A stretch of 64,000 nucleotides of DNA, from assembly GCA_016713125.1 (NCBI GenBank), contig JADJPT010000019.1, positions 19,776-83,775 of the forward strand, given 5' to 3'. This DNA is from Betaproteobacteria bacterium (GTDB lineage: Bacteria > Pseudomonadota > Gammaproteobacteria > Burkholderiales > SG8-39). The position numbers and the translations under genes are program-made. The notes under the pieces were generated by a model. That model had not been told where the DNA came from, ran no database searches, and was given only the letters and a program-made list of their open reading frames with translations. Position 1 is the stretch's first letter; every line of letters starts with the position of its first letter. Positions 6,722-16,105 of the stretch are shown here, piece after piece.

Positions 6722-9720
6722 GCAACGCCTTCCGCATCGCCGGCGCCGGCCGCATCGACAGGAACGCACCGCTCGCCTTCCGCTTCAACGGCCGGCCGCT
6801 GCAGGGCTATGCCGGCGACACGCTGGCCTCGGCCCTGCTCGCCAACGGCGTGCACCTGGTGGGCCGCAGCTTCAAGTACCACCGCCCGCGCGGCATCCTC
6901 TCCGCCGGCCACGAGGAACCCAACGCGCTGGTGCAGCTCGAGCGCGGCGCGTACACCGAGCCCAACCTGCGCGCCACCGAGATCGAGCTCTACGAGGGCC
7001 TGGACGCCTCCAGCGTGAACTGCTGGCCCAGCGTCGATTTCGACCTGCGCGCGGCCTTCGGCTTCGCCTCGCCGATCCTGGTCGCCGGCTTCTACAACAA
7101 GACCTTCAAGTGGCCGAAGAGCTTCTGGAAGAAGTTCTACGAGCCCATGATCCGCGCCGCCGCGGGCCTGGGCACGGCGCCCACCGAAGCCGACCCCGAC
7201 ACCTACGACCGCATGCACTGGCATTGCGACGTGCTGGTGGTGGGCGCGGGCCCGGCCGGCCTGGCCGCCGCCCTGCCCGCCGCGCGCGCCGGCCTGCGCG
7301 TGGCGCTGGTCGAGGAAGCGCACGAACTCGGCGGCAGCCTGCTGGCGCGCAGCGCGGAGATAGAAGGCCTGTCCGGCAGCGAGTGGGCCGCGCGCGCCGC
7401 CGCCGAACTGGAAGCCCTGCCCAACGTGCTGCTGCTGCGCCGCACCTCGGTGTTCGGCTACTACGACCACAATTACCTGATGGCGGTGGAGCGGCGCACC
7501 GACCACGCCGGTCCGGGCCGCATGCCCGGCATCGCGCGCAAGCGCCTGTGGCATTTCCGCGCCCGGCGCGTGGTGCTGGCCACCGGGGCGCACGAGCGCC
7601 CCATCGCCTTCGGCAACAACGACCTGCCCGGCATCATGCTGGCCAACGCCGCCTGCACCTATGCGCAGCGCTACGGCGTGTCGCTCGGCCGCGCCGGCCT
7701 GGCCTTCGTCAACAACGACGCCGGCCTGCGCCACGCGCTGGACACGCACGCCGCGGCGCGCAACCTCACGCACATCGTCGATGCGCGCGTCTCGCCCGAC
7801 CCCGGCCTGCTGCGCCGCGCCGACGAGGCCGGCATCGAGGTGCTGACCGGGCACCTGGTGAGCACGGCCGGCGGCGGCAAGCGCGTCAGCAGCGTCGAAG
7901 TGCGCGGCATCGATGGCGGCGGCGCGCGGCGCATCGCCTGCGACCACGTGCTGATGTCCGGTGGACTGAACCCCGTGGTGCACCTGTACAGCCAGGCGCC
8001 GGGCACGCTGCGCTACGACGCCTCGCTGACCTGCTTCCTGCCCGACCGCACGCTGCAGGCGGTGGAAACCGCCGGCGCCATCAACGCCTGTTTTGCGCTG
8101 GACCGCGCACTGGCCGACGGCGCGCGCGCCGGCGCGGCCACGCTGGCCGCCCTCGGCCATGCCGCCGCGCCCGTGCCGGTCGAAGCGCGCGACGACCTGA
8201 AGCTGCAGACGCTCTGGTCGGTGCAGACCAGCCTGAACACCGAACTGCCCGGCAAGCATTTCGTCGATTTCCAGAACGACGTGACCGAGCGCGACATCCG
8301 CCTCGCCGCGCGCGAGGGCTTCCGTTCGGTCGAGCACACCAAGCGCTACACCACCAACGGCATGGCCACCGACCAGGGCAAGACCTCCAACGTGGTCGGC
8401 CTGGCGCTGCTGGCCGATGCGCTGGCCAAACCCATCCCGGAAGTCGGCACCACCACCTTCCGCCCGCCCTTCACGCCGGTGACCTTCGGCGCGCTGGCCG
8501 GCCGCGACCGCGGCGCGCTGTCCGACCCGGTGCGCACCACGCCCATCCACGCCTGGCACGTCGAGAACGGCGCGGTGTTCGAGGACGTCGGCCAGTGGAA
8601 GCGCCCCTGGTATTTCCCCCTGCCCGGCGAGGACATGCACGCGGCCGTGCAGCGCGAATCGAAGGCCGTGCGCACCACCGCCGGCATCATGGACGCGACC
8701 ACGCTGGGCAAGATCGACATCCAGGGGCCGGACGCCGCCGAGTTCCTGAACCGCGTCTACACCAACGCCTGGACCAAGCTCGGCGTGGGCGCCTGCCGCT
8801 ACGGCCTGATGTGCAAGCCCGACGGCATGGTGATGGACGACGGCGTCACCGCGCGCCTGGCCGAAGACCGCTTCCTGATGACCACCACCACGGGCAACGC
8901 CGCGCGCGTGCTCGACTGGCTCGAGGAATGGCTGCAGACCGAGTGGCCCGGTCTGAAGGTCTATTGCACCTCGGTGACCGAACAATGGTCCACGGTGGCC
9001 GTGGTCGGTCCGAACTCGCGCAAGATCCTGCAGGCGCTGGCGCCGGAGATGGATTTCTCCAACGCGGCCTTCCCGTTCATGAGTTTCCGCGAAGGCACGG
9101 TCGCCGGACTGCAGGCGCGCGTGTTCCGCATCAGCTTCAGCGGCGAACTGGCCTACGAGATCAACGTGCCCTCCTGGCACGGCCTGGCCATGTGGCAGGC
9201 GGTGATGGCCGCCGGCAAACCGTACGGCCTCACGCCCTACGGCACCGAAACCATGCACGTGGTGCGCGCCGAGAAGGGCTACATCATCATCGGCCAGGAC
9301 ACCGACGGCACGGTCACGCCGCAGGACCTGGGCATGGACTGGATCGTCTCCAAGCAGAAGGATTTCATCGGCCGGCGCTCGTTCAGCCGCCCGGACACCG
9401 CGCGCGCCGGCCGCAAGCAGCTGGTCGGCCTGCTGCCCGCGGACCGCAGCTTCGTCGCCGCCGAGGGCGCCCACCTGGTGGCCGACCCGCAGCGTGCGCG
9501 GCACGACCCGGCCACCGGCAGCCCTTCGCTGGGCGACGTGACCTCCAGCTACCTGAGCCCCAACCTGGAAACCGGCTTCGCCCTGGCGCTGCTGGCCGAC
9601 GGCCGCGCCCTGCACGGCAGGACCGTGCATTGCGTGACCGCTGGCGGACTGCAGCCCATGACGGTGGTCGACCCGGTGTTCTTCGACAAGGAAGGCAAGC
9701 GCCGTGACGGCATCGACTGA
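6718..9720 (+). CDS. soxA: Sarcosine oxidase, subunit alpha
   Basis: This is the 1000-residue alpha subunit of sarcosine oxidase, which binds NAD+ and carries the folate site where the imine intermediate is converted to 5,10-methylene-tetrahydrofolate. Residues about 15-90 form the ferredoxin-like 2Fe2S_4-type fold without cluster cysteines (FRFNGRPLQGYAGDTLASAL, then KYHRPRG). The NAD-binding VVGAGPAGLAAALPAARAG lies at about 172-190. From about 620 to the end the protein is a GcvT-like aminomethyltransferase domain (YGTETMHVVRAEKGYI, then DTDGTVTPQDLGM). The GTG start at 6718 overlaps soxD and gives the canonical VSNAFRI N-terminus. The length is normal. The last 17 bases overlap soxG. Confidence 0.96.
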   Translation: MSNAFRIAGAGRIDRNAPLAFRFNGRPLQGYAGDTLASALLANGVHLVGRSFKYHRPRGILSAGHEEPNALVQLERGAYTEPNLRATEIELYEGLDASSVNCWPSVDFDLRAAFGFASPILVAGFYNKTFKWPKSFWKKFYEPMIRAAAGLGTAPTEADPDTYDRMHWHCDVLVVGAGPAGLAAALPAARAGLRVALVEEAHELGGSLLARSAEIEGLSGSEWAARAAAELEALPNVLLLRRTSVFGYYDHNYLMAVERRTDHAGPGRMPGIARKRLWHFRARRVVLATGAHERPIAFGNNDLPGIMLANAACTYAQRYGVSLGRAGLAFVNNDAGLRHALDTHAAARNLTHIVDARVSPDPGLLRRADEAGIEVLTGHLVSTAGGGKRVSSVEVRGIDGGGARRIACDHVLMSGGLNPVVHLYSQAPGTLRYDASLTCFLPDRTLQAVETAGAINACFALDRALADGARAGAATLAALGHAAAPVPVEARDDLKLQTLWSVQTSLNTELPGKHFVDFQNDVTERDIRLAAREGFRSVEHTKRYTTNGMATDQGKTSNVVGLALLADALAKPIPEVGTTTFRPPFTPVTFGALAGRDRGALSDPVRTTPIHAWHVENGAVFEDVGQWKRPWYFPLPGEDMHAAVQRESKAVRTTAGIMDATTLGKIDIQGPDAAEFLNRVYTNAWTKLGVGACRYGLMCKPDGMVMDDGVTARLAEDRFLMTTTTGNAARVLDWLEEWLQTEWPGLKVYCTSVTEQWSTVAVVGPNSRKILQALAPEMDFSNAAFPFMSFREGTVAGLQARVFRISFSGELAYEINVPSWHGLAMWQAVMAAGKPYGLTPYGTETMHVVRAEKGYIIIGQDTDGTVTPQDLGMDWIVSKQKDFIGRRSFSRPDTARAGRKQLVGLLPADRSFVAAEGAHLVADPQRARHDPATGSPSLGDVTSSYLSPNLETGFALALLADGRALHGRTVHCVTAGGLQPMTVVDPVFFDKEGKRRDGID

Positions 9721-10339
9721 GCGCGCCAGCCCGCTGGCGGACTGGTCCGCGCGCTTCGCCACGGCGAGCGCCTCGGCCGCGCACTTTTCCATCGGCGAAC
9801 TGGCCGGCGTCACGCAGATCAACCTGCGCGGCGACGCCGGCGATGCGGGCTTCACGGCCGCCGTGCGCGGCGCGCTGGGCTTCGACCTGCCCGCCACCGC
9901 CAATACCTGGAGCGGCGGTCTCGGGCGCGCGGCGATCTGGCTGGGCCCGGACGAGTGGCTGCTGACCGCCCCGCCCGGGGAGAACACCACGTTCGAAAGC
10001 ACGCTGCGCAGCGCGCTGCGCGGCATGCACCACTCGGTGGTCGACCTGTCGGCCAACCGCACGGTGATCGCCATTTCGGGCAGCGACGCGCGCCCGGTGC
10101 TGGCCAAGGGCTGCTCGCTGGACCTGCATGCGGCGGCCTTCGCCGCGCCGCAATCCGCGCAGACCCTGCTAGCCAAGGTGCAGCTGATCCTGCAGTGCGC
10201 CGATGCAAAAGACGCATTCCGCCTGTACGTGCGCAATTCCTTCGCGCACTATGTCGCTGAGTGGCTGACCGACGCCGCCGCCGAGTCGGCCGCGTCGCGC
10301 GCCCTGGATTCGGAGCGCATCGCCGCCCGCCTGCGCTGA
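9704..10339 (+). CDS. soxG: Sarcosine oxidase, subunit gamma
   Basis: This is the 211-residue gamma subunit of heterotetrameric sarcosine oxidase. It is itself a short GcvT-like fold that packs on the alpha subunit. Recognisable parts are IWLGPDEWLLTAPPG near residues 77-91, HHSVVDLSANRTVIAISG, and a C-terminal VRNSFAHYVAEWLTDAA. The start is a GTG at 9704, overlapping the end of soxA, so it is co-translated. It completes the soxBDAG operon in the usual order. A short gap separates it from the downstream amidohydrolase, which may be on the same transcript. Confidence 0.94.
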   Translation: MTASTERASPLADWSARFATASASAAHFSIGELAGVTQINLRGDAGDAGFTAAVRGALGFDLPATANTWSGGLGRAAIWLGPDEWLLTAPPGENTTFESTLRSALRGMHHSVVDLSANRTVIAISGSDARPVLAKGCSLDLHAAAFAAPQSAQTLLAKVQLILQCADAKDAFRLYVRNSFAHYVAEWLTDAAAESAASRALDSERIAARLR

Positions 10340-10375
10340 TCCACCCGCCTGTCCCGCACCCCGAGGAGGCCGAGC

Positions 10376-12034
10376 ATGAGCAAGATCACGGTATATGTCG
10401 CACGCAGGGTTCGCACCATGGACCCGGGCCGTCCGGTCGCCGAAGCGATCGCCGTCATGGACGGTCGCGTGGTGTCCACCGGCACGCTGGAATCGATGCG
10501 CCCCTGGCTGTCGCGCCACGAGCACGTGATCGACGAGACGCTCAAGGACAAGATCATCCTGCCCGGGCTGATCGATCCGCACACGCACTTCACCATGTCG
10601 GCGGGCTACCTCGCGCTGCACTACATCGGCCCGATCGAATCGCCGGGGCCGAACGGCATCAACCCGGCCCTGCTCACGCACGAGCAGGTGGTGGCCAAGC
10701 TTCGCAGCGCCCACCAGGAGGAGAAGGACCCGGCCAAGCCGCTGATCGCCTGGGGCCTGGACCCGGCCATCCAGGGAGGGCACCTGCACCTGGACGAGCT
10801 CGACGGCATCTGCAAGGAGCGCCCGATGTGGGTGATCTCCTACGCCCCGCACTTCGTCTACGTGAACAGCGCCGCGCTGCGCATCTCGGGCATCAAGCCC
10901 GACACCAAGATGCACGGCGTCGAGCGCTACCCCGACGGGCGCCTGAAGGGCGTGTTCGTCGAGATCGAAGCCACGCGCACGGTGCTGGGCGGCATGCGCA
11001 CCGAGATCCAGAAAGGCGGTGGCGTGGCCGGCCTGCGCCGCATGGGCGACACCGCGCGGCGCGCCGGCGTCACCACCACCGCCGAGCTGGTGTTCGGCTT
11101 CAACGACTTCCAGATGGAATGGGAGATGCACGACGAGGCCGTCAACGACCCGGCCTTCCCGCTGCGCATGGGCGTGGTGCCGCTGGAGAACCCGCTGCAC
11201 AAGACGCACGGCGACAAGTCGGCCGAGTTCCTGCTGAAGATGAACGAGCGCAACACCGACAAGCTGTTCTTCCACGGCATCAAGTTCCTCTCCGACGGCT
11301 CCTTCCCGGCCATGTCGCTGCGCCTGAACTTCCCCGGCTACCTGGACGGCTCCAACGGCCTGCGCAACGACGTGCCCTGGGACGAGCTGCCCGCGCGCAT
11401 GCTGCAGTTCTGGAAGGCCGGCATCCAGGTGCACTGCCACGCCAACGGCGACGAGGCCATCGACGCCTCGCTGAACGCGCTGGCGAAGCTGCAGCAGATG
11501 CATCCGCGCTTCGACCACCGCTTCACCATCGAGCACTACTGCATCAGCACGCCGATGCAGGCGCGCCGCCTGAAGGCCCTGGGCGGGGTGGCCAGCGTCA
11601 ACAATTACTTCGCGCACTACCGCAGCCTGCTGCACAGCGACCAGGGCTACGGCCCGGACCGCTCCGAGGCGGTCGGGCGCCTGGGCTCGCTGGAGCGCGA
11701 GGGCGTGACCTTCGCGCTGCACTCGGACTTCTCGCTGGTGGTGGTGCCCATGCATCCGCTGACCGCGGCCTGGGTGGCGGTGAACCGCATCGCCGCCGAC
11801 GGCAAGACCGTGGTCGCGCCGGGCGAGCGCATCGGCGTGGAGCGCGCCATGCGCGCGGTGACCATCGACGCGGCCTACGTGCTCGGCCTGGAAGACAAGG
11901 TCGGCAGCCTGGAGCCGGGCAAGTTCGCCGATTTCGCCATCCTCGAGGAAGACCCCTTCGAGGTCGACCCGATACGGCTGAAGGACATCAAGGTCTGGGG
12001 CACGGCGCTCTCGGGCAAGCTGCAGCCGGCCTGA
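10376..12034 (+). CDS. YtcJ-like amidohydrolase
   Basis: This is a 552-residue metal-dependent hydrolase of the amidohydrolase_3 (YtcJ/NfdA-like) group. The metal-binding motif is LIDPHTHFT near residues 63-71, with later ligands in IQVHCHANGDEAI (about 358-370) and IEHYCIS, and the catalytic aspartate in FALHSDFSLV. The C-terminus has the family signature GSLEPGKFADFAILEEDP. The start has GAGGAGG spaced 7 bases from the ATG. It follows soxG by 36 bp and precedes a G3E GTPase by one base, which may serve as its metal-insertion chaperone. The substrate is unknown; relatives hydrolyse N-substituted formamides or cyclic amides. Confidence 0.88.
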   Translation: MSKITVYVARRVRTMDPGRPVAEAIAVMDGRVVSTGTLESMRPWLSRHEHVIDETLKDKIILPGLIDPHTHFTMSAGYLALHYIGPIESPGPNGINPALLTHEQVVAKLRSAHQEEKDPAKPLIAWGLDPAIQGGHLHLDELDGICKERPMWVISYAPHFVYVNSAALRISGIKPDTKMHGVERYPDGRLKGVFVEIEATRTVLGGMRTEIQKGGGVAGLRRMGDTARRAGVTTTAELVFGFNDFQMEWEMHDEAVNDPAFPLRMGVVPLENPLHKTHGDKSAEFLLKMNERNTDKLFFHGIKFLSDGSFPAMSLRLNFPGYLDGSNGLRNDVPWDELPARMLQFWKAGIQVHCHANGDEAIDASLNALAKLQQMHPRFDHRFTIEHYCISTPMQARRLKALGGVASVNNYFAHYRSLLHSDQGYGPDRSEAVGRLGSLEREGVTFALHSDFSLVVVPMHPLTAAWVAVNRIAADGKTVVAPGERIGVERAMRAVTIDAAYVLGLEDKVGSLEPGKFADFAILEEDPFEVDPIRLKDIKVWGTALSGKLQPA

Positions 12035-12035
12035 G

Positions 12036-13125
12036 ATGTTCCCGCCAGACGCAGGACGCGCGCCGCTGCGGCCGGCAGCCGACCCGCATGCCGCGGCGGC
12101 CGAAACCTGGCAGATGCTGTCCGGGCTGTTCGAGGCCTCGCGGCTGATCCCGGCGGCACTGCGCGCCGCGGACGGCTCGCTGCCGCTGACCGTGATCGGC
12201 GGCTTCCTCGGCGCCGGCAAGACCACGCTGCTCAACCGCCTGCTTTCGGCGCCGCACGGCCGCCGCATCGCCGTGCTGGTGAACGACTTCGGCCGCATCA
12301 ACATCGACGCCGCGCTGATCCGCTCGCGCAGCGAGGACATGATCAGCCTGACCAACGGCTGCGCCTGCTGCAGCGTGGCCGGCGACCTGACCAAGACGCT
12401 GATCGCGCTGGCACAGCGCGAAGAGCCGCCCGAGGCCATCGTGCTCGAGGCCAGCGGCCTGGCCGATCCGCGCGGCATCGCCCAGGTGGCGCTGGCCAAC
12501 CCGGCGCTGCGCCTGGACGGCCTGCTGGTGGTGGCCGATGCCGAGACCCTGGCCGCGCGCGCCGCCGACCCGCTGACCGGCGCGCCGTTCCGCGCGCAGC
12601 TCGCCGCGGCCGACCTGGTGGTGCTGAGCAAGCTCGATTTGCTGGATGAGGCCGGCCGCGAGGCCGCGCGCGCCTGGCTGGCGACCGAACTGCCCGGGCG
12701 CCCGGTGATCGAGGCCGACCACGGCGGGATTCCCGCCGAAATCGCGCTGGGCATCGCCTCGACGCGCGACCTGCGCGGCGAGACGCCGGCCCTCGCCGGG
12801 ACACGCCGCGGGCTTCGAGACCTGCAGCCTGAGCTGCGCCGCGCCGCTGGACGAAACCCGACTGCGGGCCTGGCTGGCCACGCTGCCGGACACGCTGCTG
12901 CGCGCCAAGGGCGTGCTGTGCCTGGCCGACGAACCGGCGCAGCGCGCGGTGTACCAGCGCGTGGGTGCGCGCTGGAGCATCACGCACGGCGAGCCGTGCA
13001 GCGAAGCCCGGGGCGCACCTGCAGATGAAACACTGCCCGGCTCCAGCCTGGTGCTGATCGGGCCGGCCGGCACGCTGGACCGCGCCGCGCTCGAGCACGG
13101 CTTCACCGCCTGCCGCGCCGGCTGA
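12036..13125 (+). CDS. CobW/HypB-type G3E GTPase metallochaperone (frameshifted)
   Basis: This protein is of the G3E/COG0523 family, which uses GTP to deliver metal ions such as zinc or cobalt to client enzymes. The P-loop GGFLGAGKTTLLNRLL lies at residues about 53-68, the metal-binding CxCC motif appears in TNGCACCSVAGDL, the Walker B/switch region in EASGLADPRG, and the base-recognition motif as SKLDL. Near 12798-12800 a GGG run, where GG would keep the frame, shifts the reading. After it the product continues as HAAGFETCSLS and ends in the usual CobW C-terminal domain. It starts one base after the amidohydrolase stop, which suggests that the hydrolase is its client. Confidence 0.85.
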
Positions 13126-13154
13126 ACGCCGGACGAGCGCCAGGAACCCAAGCC

Positions 13155-14525
13155 ATGGACATCAGCGTCTTCGACCTGTTCAAGATCGGCATCGGACCGT
13201 CGAGCAGCCACACCGTCGGCCCGATGCGCGCCGCGCGCATCGCGCTCGAGGAACTGCCGGACATCACCCAGGTGGCGCACGTCAGCGTGATCCTGTACGG
13301 CTCGCTGGCGCTGACCGGCCGCGGCCACGGCACCGACAAGGCCGTGATCCTCGGCCTGTCGGGCATGCGCCAGGACACCGTCGACCCCGAGGCCGTGCCG
13401 GATGTCCTGGATCGCGTCGCGCTGGACGAGTCCATCGAACTGCTCGGCCGCCACGCCGTGGCGTTTTCGCCCGCCACCGACATCGAGTTCCGCGGCAGCG
13501 AATCCCTGCCCTACCACCCGAACGCGCTGCGCATCGTCGCGCGCCTGAAGGACAACAGCGTCCACCAGGCCACCTTCTACTCGATCGGCGGTGGCTTCAT
13601 CGTGCGCGATGGCGAGCAGTCCGATCGCGTCGCCGCGCAACGCGCGCCCGCCCCGCTGCCCTACGCCAGCGCCGCCGAGCTGCTCGCCCTGGGCCGCGAA
13701 CGCGGAATGCGCATCGTCGACATCGTGCGCACCAACGAGCGCGCCTGGCGGGACGAGGCGGAGATCGACAGCGAACTCGACCGCCTGTGGGAGGCCATGC
13801 ACGCCTGCATGGAACGCGGCCTGCGCATCGAGGGCACGCTGCCCGGCGGCCTGAACGTGAAGCGCCGCGCCCCGGACATGCACCGCCAGCTGCGCGCCGG
13901 CGCCACGCCCATGCCGCACGAGGTGATGGACTGGATCAGCCTGTACGCCATCGCCGTCAACGAGGAGAACGCGGCCGGCAGCCGCGTGGTGACCGCGCCG
14001 ACCAACGGCGCGGCCGGCATCATCCCCGCGGTGATGCGCTACTACCTGGACTTCTGCCCCGGCGCCTCGCGCGCCGGCCTGCACGAATTCCTGCTGGCCG
14101 CCGCCGCGGTCGGCGCGCTGTTCAAGCGCAACGCCTCGATCTCCGGCGCCGAGGTCGGCTGCCAGGGCGAGGTCGGCGCGGCCTGCGCGATGGCCGCGGC
14201 CGGGCTGACGGCGGCGCTGGGCGGCAGCAACGAGCAGGTGGAGAACGCGGCCGAGATCGGCATCGAGCACCACCTGGGCCTGACCTGCGACCCGATCGGC
14301 GGCCTGGTGCAGATCCCCTGCATCGAGCGCAACGCGATGGGCGCGGTGAAGGCCATCAACGCCGCCTCGCTGGCGATGCGCGGCGACGGCGCGCACCACG
14401 TCAGCCTCGACCAGGCCATCGAGACCGTGCGCACCACCGGCGCCGACATGCAGCACAAGTACAAGGAAACCGCGCTCGGCGGCCTGGCCATCAACGTGCT
14501 GCCGGTCAGCCGGGTGGAATGCTGA
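13155..14525 (+). CDS. sdaA: L-serine ammonia-lyase (serine dehydratase)
   Basis: This is an iron-sulfur L-serine dehydratase that converts L-serine to pyruvate and ammonia in the cytoplasm. The 456-residue single-chain form starts with SVFDLFKIGIGPSSSHTVGP, the beta domain signature, and the alpha domain follows with TAPTNGAAGIIPAVMRYY. The cysteines that hold the oxygen-labile 4Fe-4S cluster are in GCQGEVGAAC and GLTCDPIGGLVQIPC. Length is normal. It stands downstream of sarcosine oxidase; glycine made from sarcosine plus a one-carbon unit gives serine, which this enzyme drains to pyruvate. That pathway link is inference from neighbourhood, and similar pairings are common in proteobacteria. 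Confidence 0.96.
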   Translation: MDISVFDLFKIGIGPSSSHTVGPMRAARIALEELPDITQVAHVSVILYGSLALTGRGHGTDKAVILGLSGMRQDTVDPEAVPDVLDRVALDESIELLGRHAVAFSPATDIEFRGSESLPYHPNALRIVARLKDNSVHQATFYSIGGGFIVRDGEQSDRVAAQRAPAPLPYASAAELLALGRERGMRIVDIVRTNERAWRDEAEIDSELDRLWEAMHACMERGLRIEGTLPGGLNVKRRAPDMHRQLRAGATPMPHEVMDWISLYAIAVNEENAAGSRVVTAPTNGAAGIIPAVMRYYLDFCPGASRAGLHEFLLAAAAVGALFKRNASISGAEVGCQGEVGAACAMAAAGLTAALGGSNEQVENAAEIGIEHHLGLTCDPIGGLVQIPCIERNAMGAVKAINAASLAMRGDGAHHVSLDQAIETVRTTGADMQHKYKETALGGLAINVLPVSRVEC

Positions 14526-14553
14526 ACACGCTTCAATAAATCCGCGCGGCGCA

Positions 14554-14583
14554 TTGACTTCGGGGGCATGGCGGCTGTACAAG
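14554..14583 (+). promoter_or_regulatory. Possible sigma-70 promoter of the HpaB-type gene
   Basis: TTGACT at 14554-14559 and TACAAG at 14578-14583 are separated by 18 bases in the 91-bp gap after sdaA. The match to -35 is good (5 of 6) and to -10 moderate. A GAGGAG ribosome site lies at about 14600. It suggests that the hydroxylase is transcribed separately from sdaA. Confidence 0.35.
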
Positions 14584-14616
14584 AACGTGCATTCCCCCTG
14601 AGGAGCAGTCACAGTC

Positions 14617-16092
14617 ATGCTGAGAACCGGCAAGGAGCACCTCGAATCGCTGCGCGACGGCCGCGTCGTGTACATCGGCAAGGAGCGCATCACCGACGTC
14701 ACCACGCACCCCGCGTTCCGCAACGGCGCGCGCACCATGGCCGCCATCTACGACGCCAAGTGCGACCCCGCCGCCACCGACCTCTGGTACGAGGAGGACG
14801 GCGAGCGCTACAGCATGTACTTCCTGCAGGCGAAGACGCGCGAGGACCTGCGGCGCCGCATGCTCGCGCACAAGCGCATCGCCGACATGACGCTGGGCAT
14901 GTTCGGCCGCTCGCCCGACCACGTGGCCAGCTACGTGACCGCCTTCTCCTACATGCCCGAGGTGTTCGACGCCGTGCGCAAGGGCTTCGGCCAGAACATC
15001 CTCGACTACTACGCGCACCTGAAGAACAACGACCTGTACTGCTGCTACGCGGTGCTGCCGCCGCAGGCCATGCGCAACCCGGAGTACTACCGCGAGCGCA
15101 AGATCCAGGCGCCGACCCTGCGCGTGGTGCGCGAGGACGACGACGGCGTGGTGGTCACCGGCATGAAGATGCTGGCCTCGGGCGCGGTGTTCGCCAACGA
15201 GATCTGGATCGGCAACATCCTGCCGATGGCGCCGGACCAGAAGGCCGAGTCGATCACCTGCGCGGTGCCGGTCAACGCCAAGGGCCTCACGCTGTGGTCG
15301 AGGAAGTCCTACGAGCGCGACGCCGCCTCGCAGTTCGAGTCGCCGCTGGCCTGGGGGTTCGACGAGACCGACAGCATGGTGATCTGCAACAACGTGAAGA
15401 TCCCCTGGGAGAAGGTGTTCGTGCACAACGACGCCGAGGTGTCGCGCAACATCTACATCACCACCCCGGCGCACACCTACAGCAACCACCAGTCGACGGT
15501 GCGCTTCTGGTCCAAGCTCGGCTTCATCGTCGGCCTGGCCAGCAAGGTCACGCAGGCCACCGGCGCCGACAAGATCCCCGCGGTGCAGGAAGGCCTGGGC
15601 CGGCTGGCCGCGCAGGAGGCGCTGATCGGCGGGCTGGTGCACGCGCAGATCGACAACTGCGAACCCTGGGTCGGCGGCAAGTTCGTCGGCTTCAACCGCC
15701 GGCACGTGTACTCGGCGCTGCTGTGGTGCGTGGAGAACTATTCGCCGCTGATCGACAACCTGCGCGAGCTGTGCGGCGGCGGGGTGTTCCAGATGCCCGC
15801 CGATACCTCGGTGATCGAGGACCCCGAGCTGCGCAAGACCTTCGAGGAGTTCTGGCACACGCCGCAGCTCTCGCCGATCGAGCGCATGAAGCTGTTCAAG
15901 CTGGCCTGGGAGTTCACCGGCTCGGAGTTCGCCGGCCGGCACATGACCTACGAGAAGTTCTACGTCGGCGCCTCGTTCATCCTGCGCCACCACAACTTCC
16001 GCGAAGCGCCGTGGGCCGAGTTCCACTCGCGGGTCGAGCAGTTCATGGGCTCCTACGACGTGCCGCCCGCCGCGCTGAAGGCCGTCAAGTAG
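14617..16092 (+). CDS. 4-hydroxyphenylacetate 3-hydroxylase (HpaB)-family flavin monooxygenase
   Basis: This 491-residue protein is the oxygenase component of a two-component FADH2-dependent monooxygenase of the HpaB/PvcC family, in the acyl-CoA dehydrogenase-like fold. Characteristic segments are the N-terminal LRTGKEHLESLRDGRVVYI, SPDHVASYVTAFSY near residue 95, the substrate/flavin region around MKMLASGAVFANEIW (about 185), and WEFTGSEFAGRHMTYEKFY near 430. The substrate is probably a phenol, but it cannot be named. No HpaC-type reductase is adjacent, so reduced flavin must come from elsewhere. The gene ends 13 bp from a convergent MFS gene. Confidence 0.9.
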   Translation: MLRTGKEHLESLRDGRVVYIGKERITDVTTHPAFRNGARTMAAIYDAKCDPAATDLWYEEDGERYSMYFLQAKTREDLRRRMLAHKRIADMTLGMFGRSPDHVASYVTAFSYMPEVFDAVRKGFGQNILDYYAHLKNNDLYCCYAVLPPQAMRNPEYYRERKIQAPTLRVVREDDDGVVVTGMKMLASGAVFANEIWIGNILPMAPDQKAESITCAVPVNAKGLTLWSRKSYERDAASQFESPLAWGFDETDSMVICNNVKIPWEKVFVHNDAEVSRNIYITTPAHTYSNHQSTVRFWSKLGFIVGLASKVTQATGADKIPAVQEGLGRLAAQEALIGGLVHAQIDNCEPWVGGKFVGFNRRHVYSALLWCVENYSPLIDNLRELCGGGVFQMPADTSVIEDPELRKTFEEFWHTPQLSPIERMKLFKLAWEFTGSEFAGRHMTYEKFYVGASFILRHHNFREAPWAEFHSRVEQFMGSYDVPPAALKAVK

Positions 16093-16105
16093 CGGCGGCC
16101 GGGCC

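Noticed and set aside
6676..10236. A 1186-codon open frame opposite soxA and soxG
   Set aside because: It is antisense to clear sox genes and has an Ala/Gly/His/Arg-rich composition with no domain.
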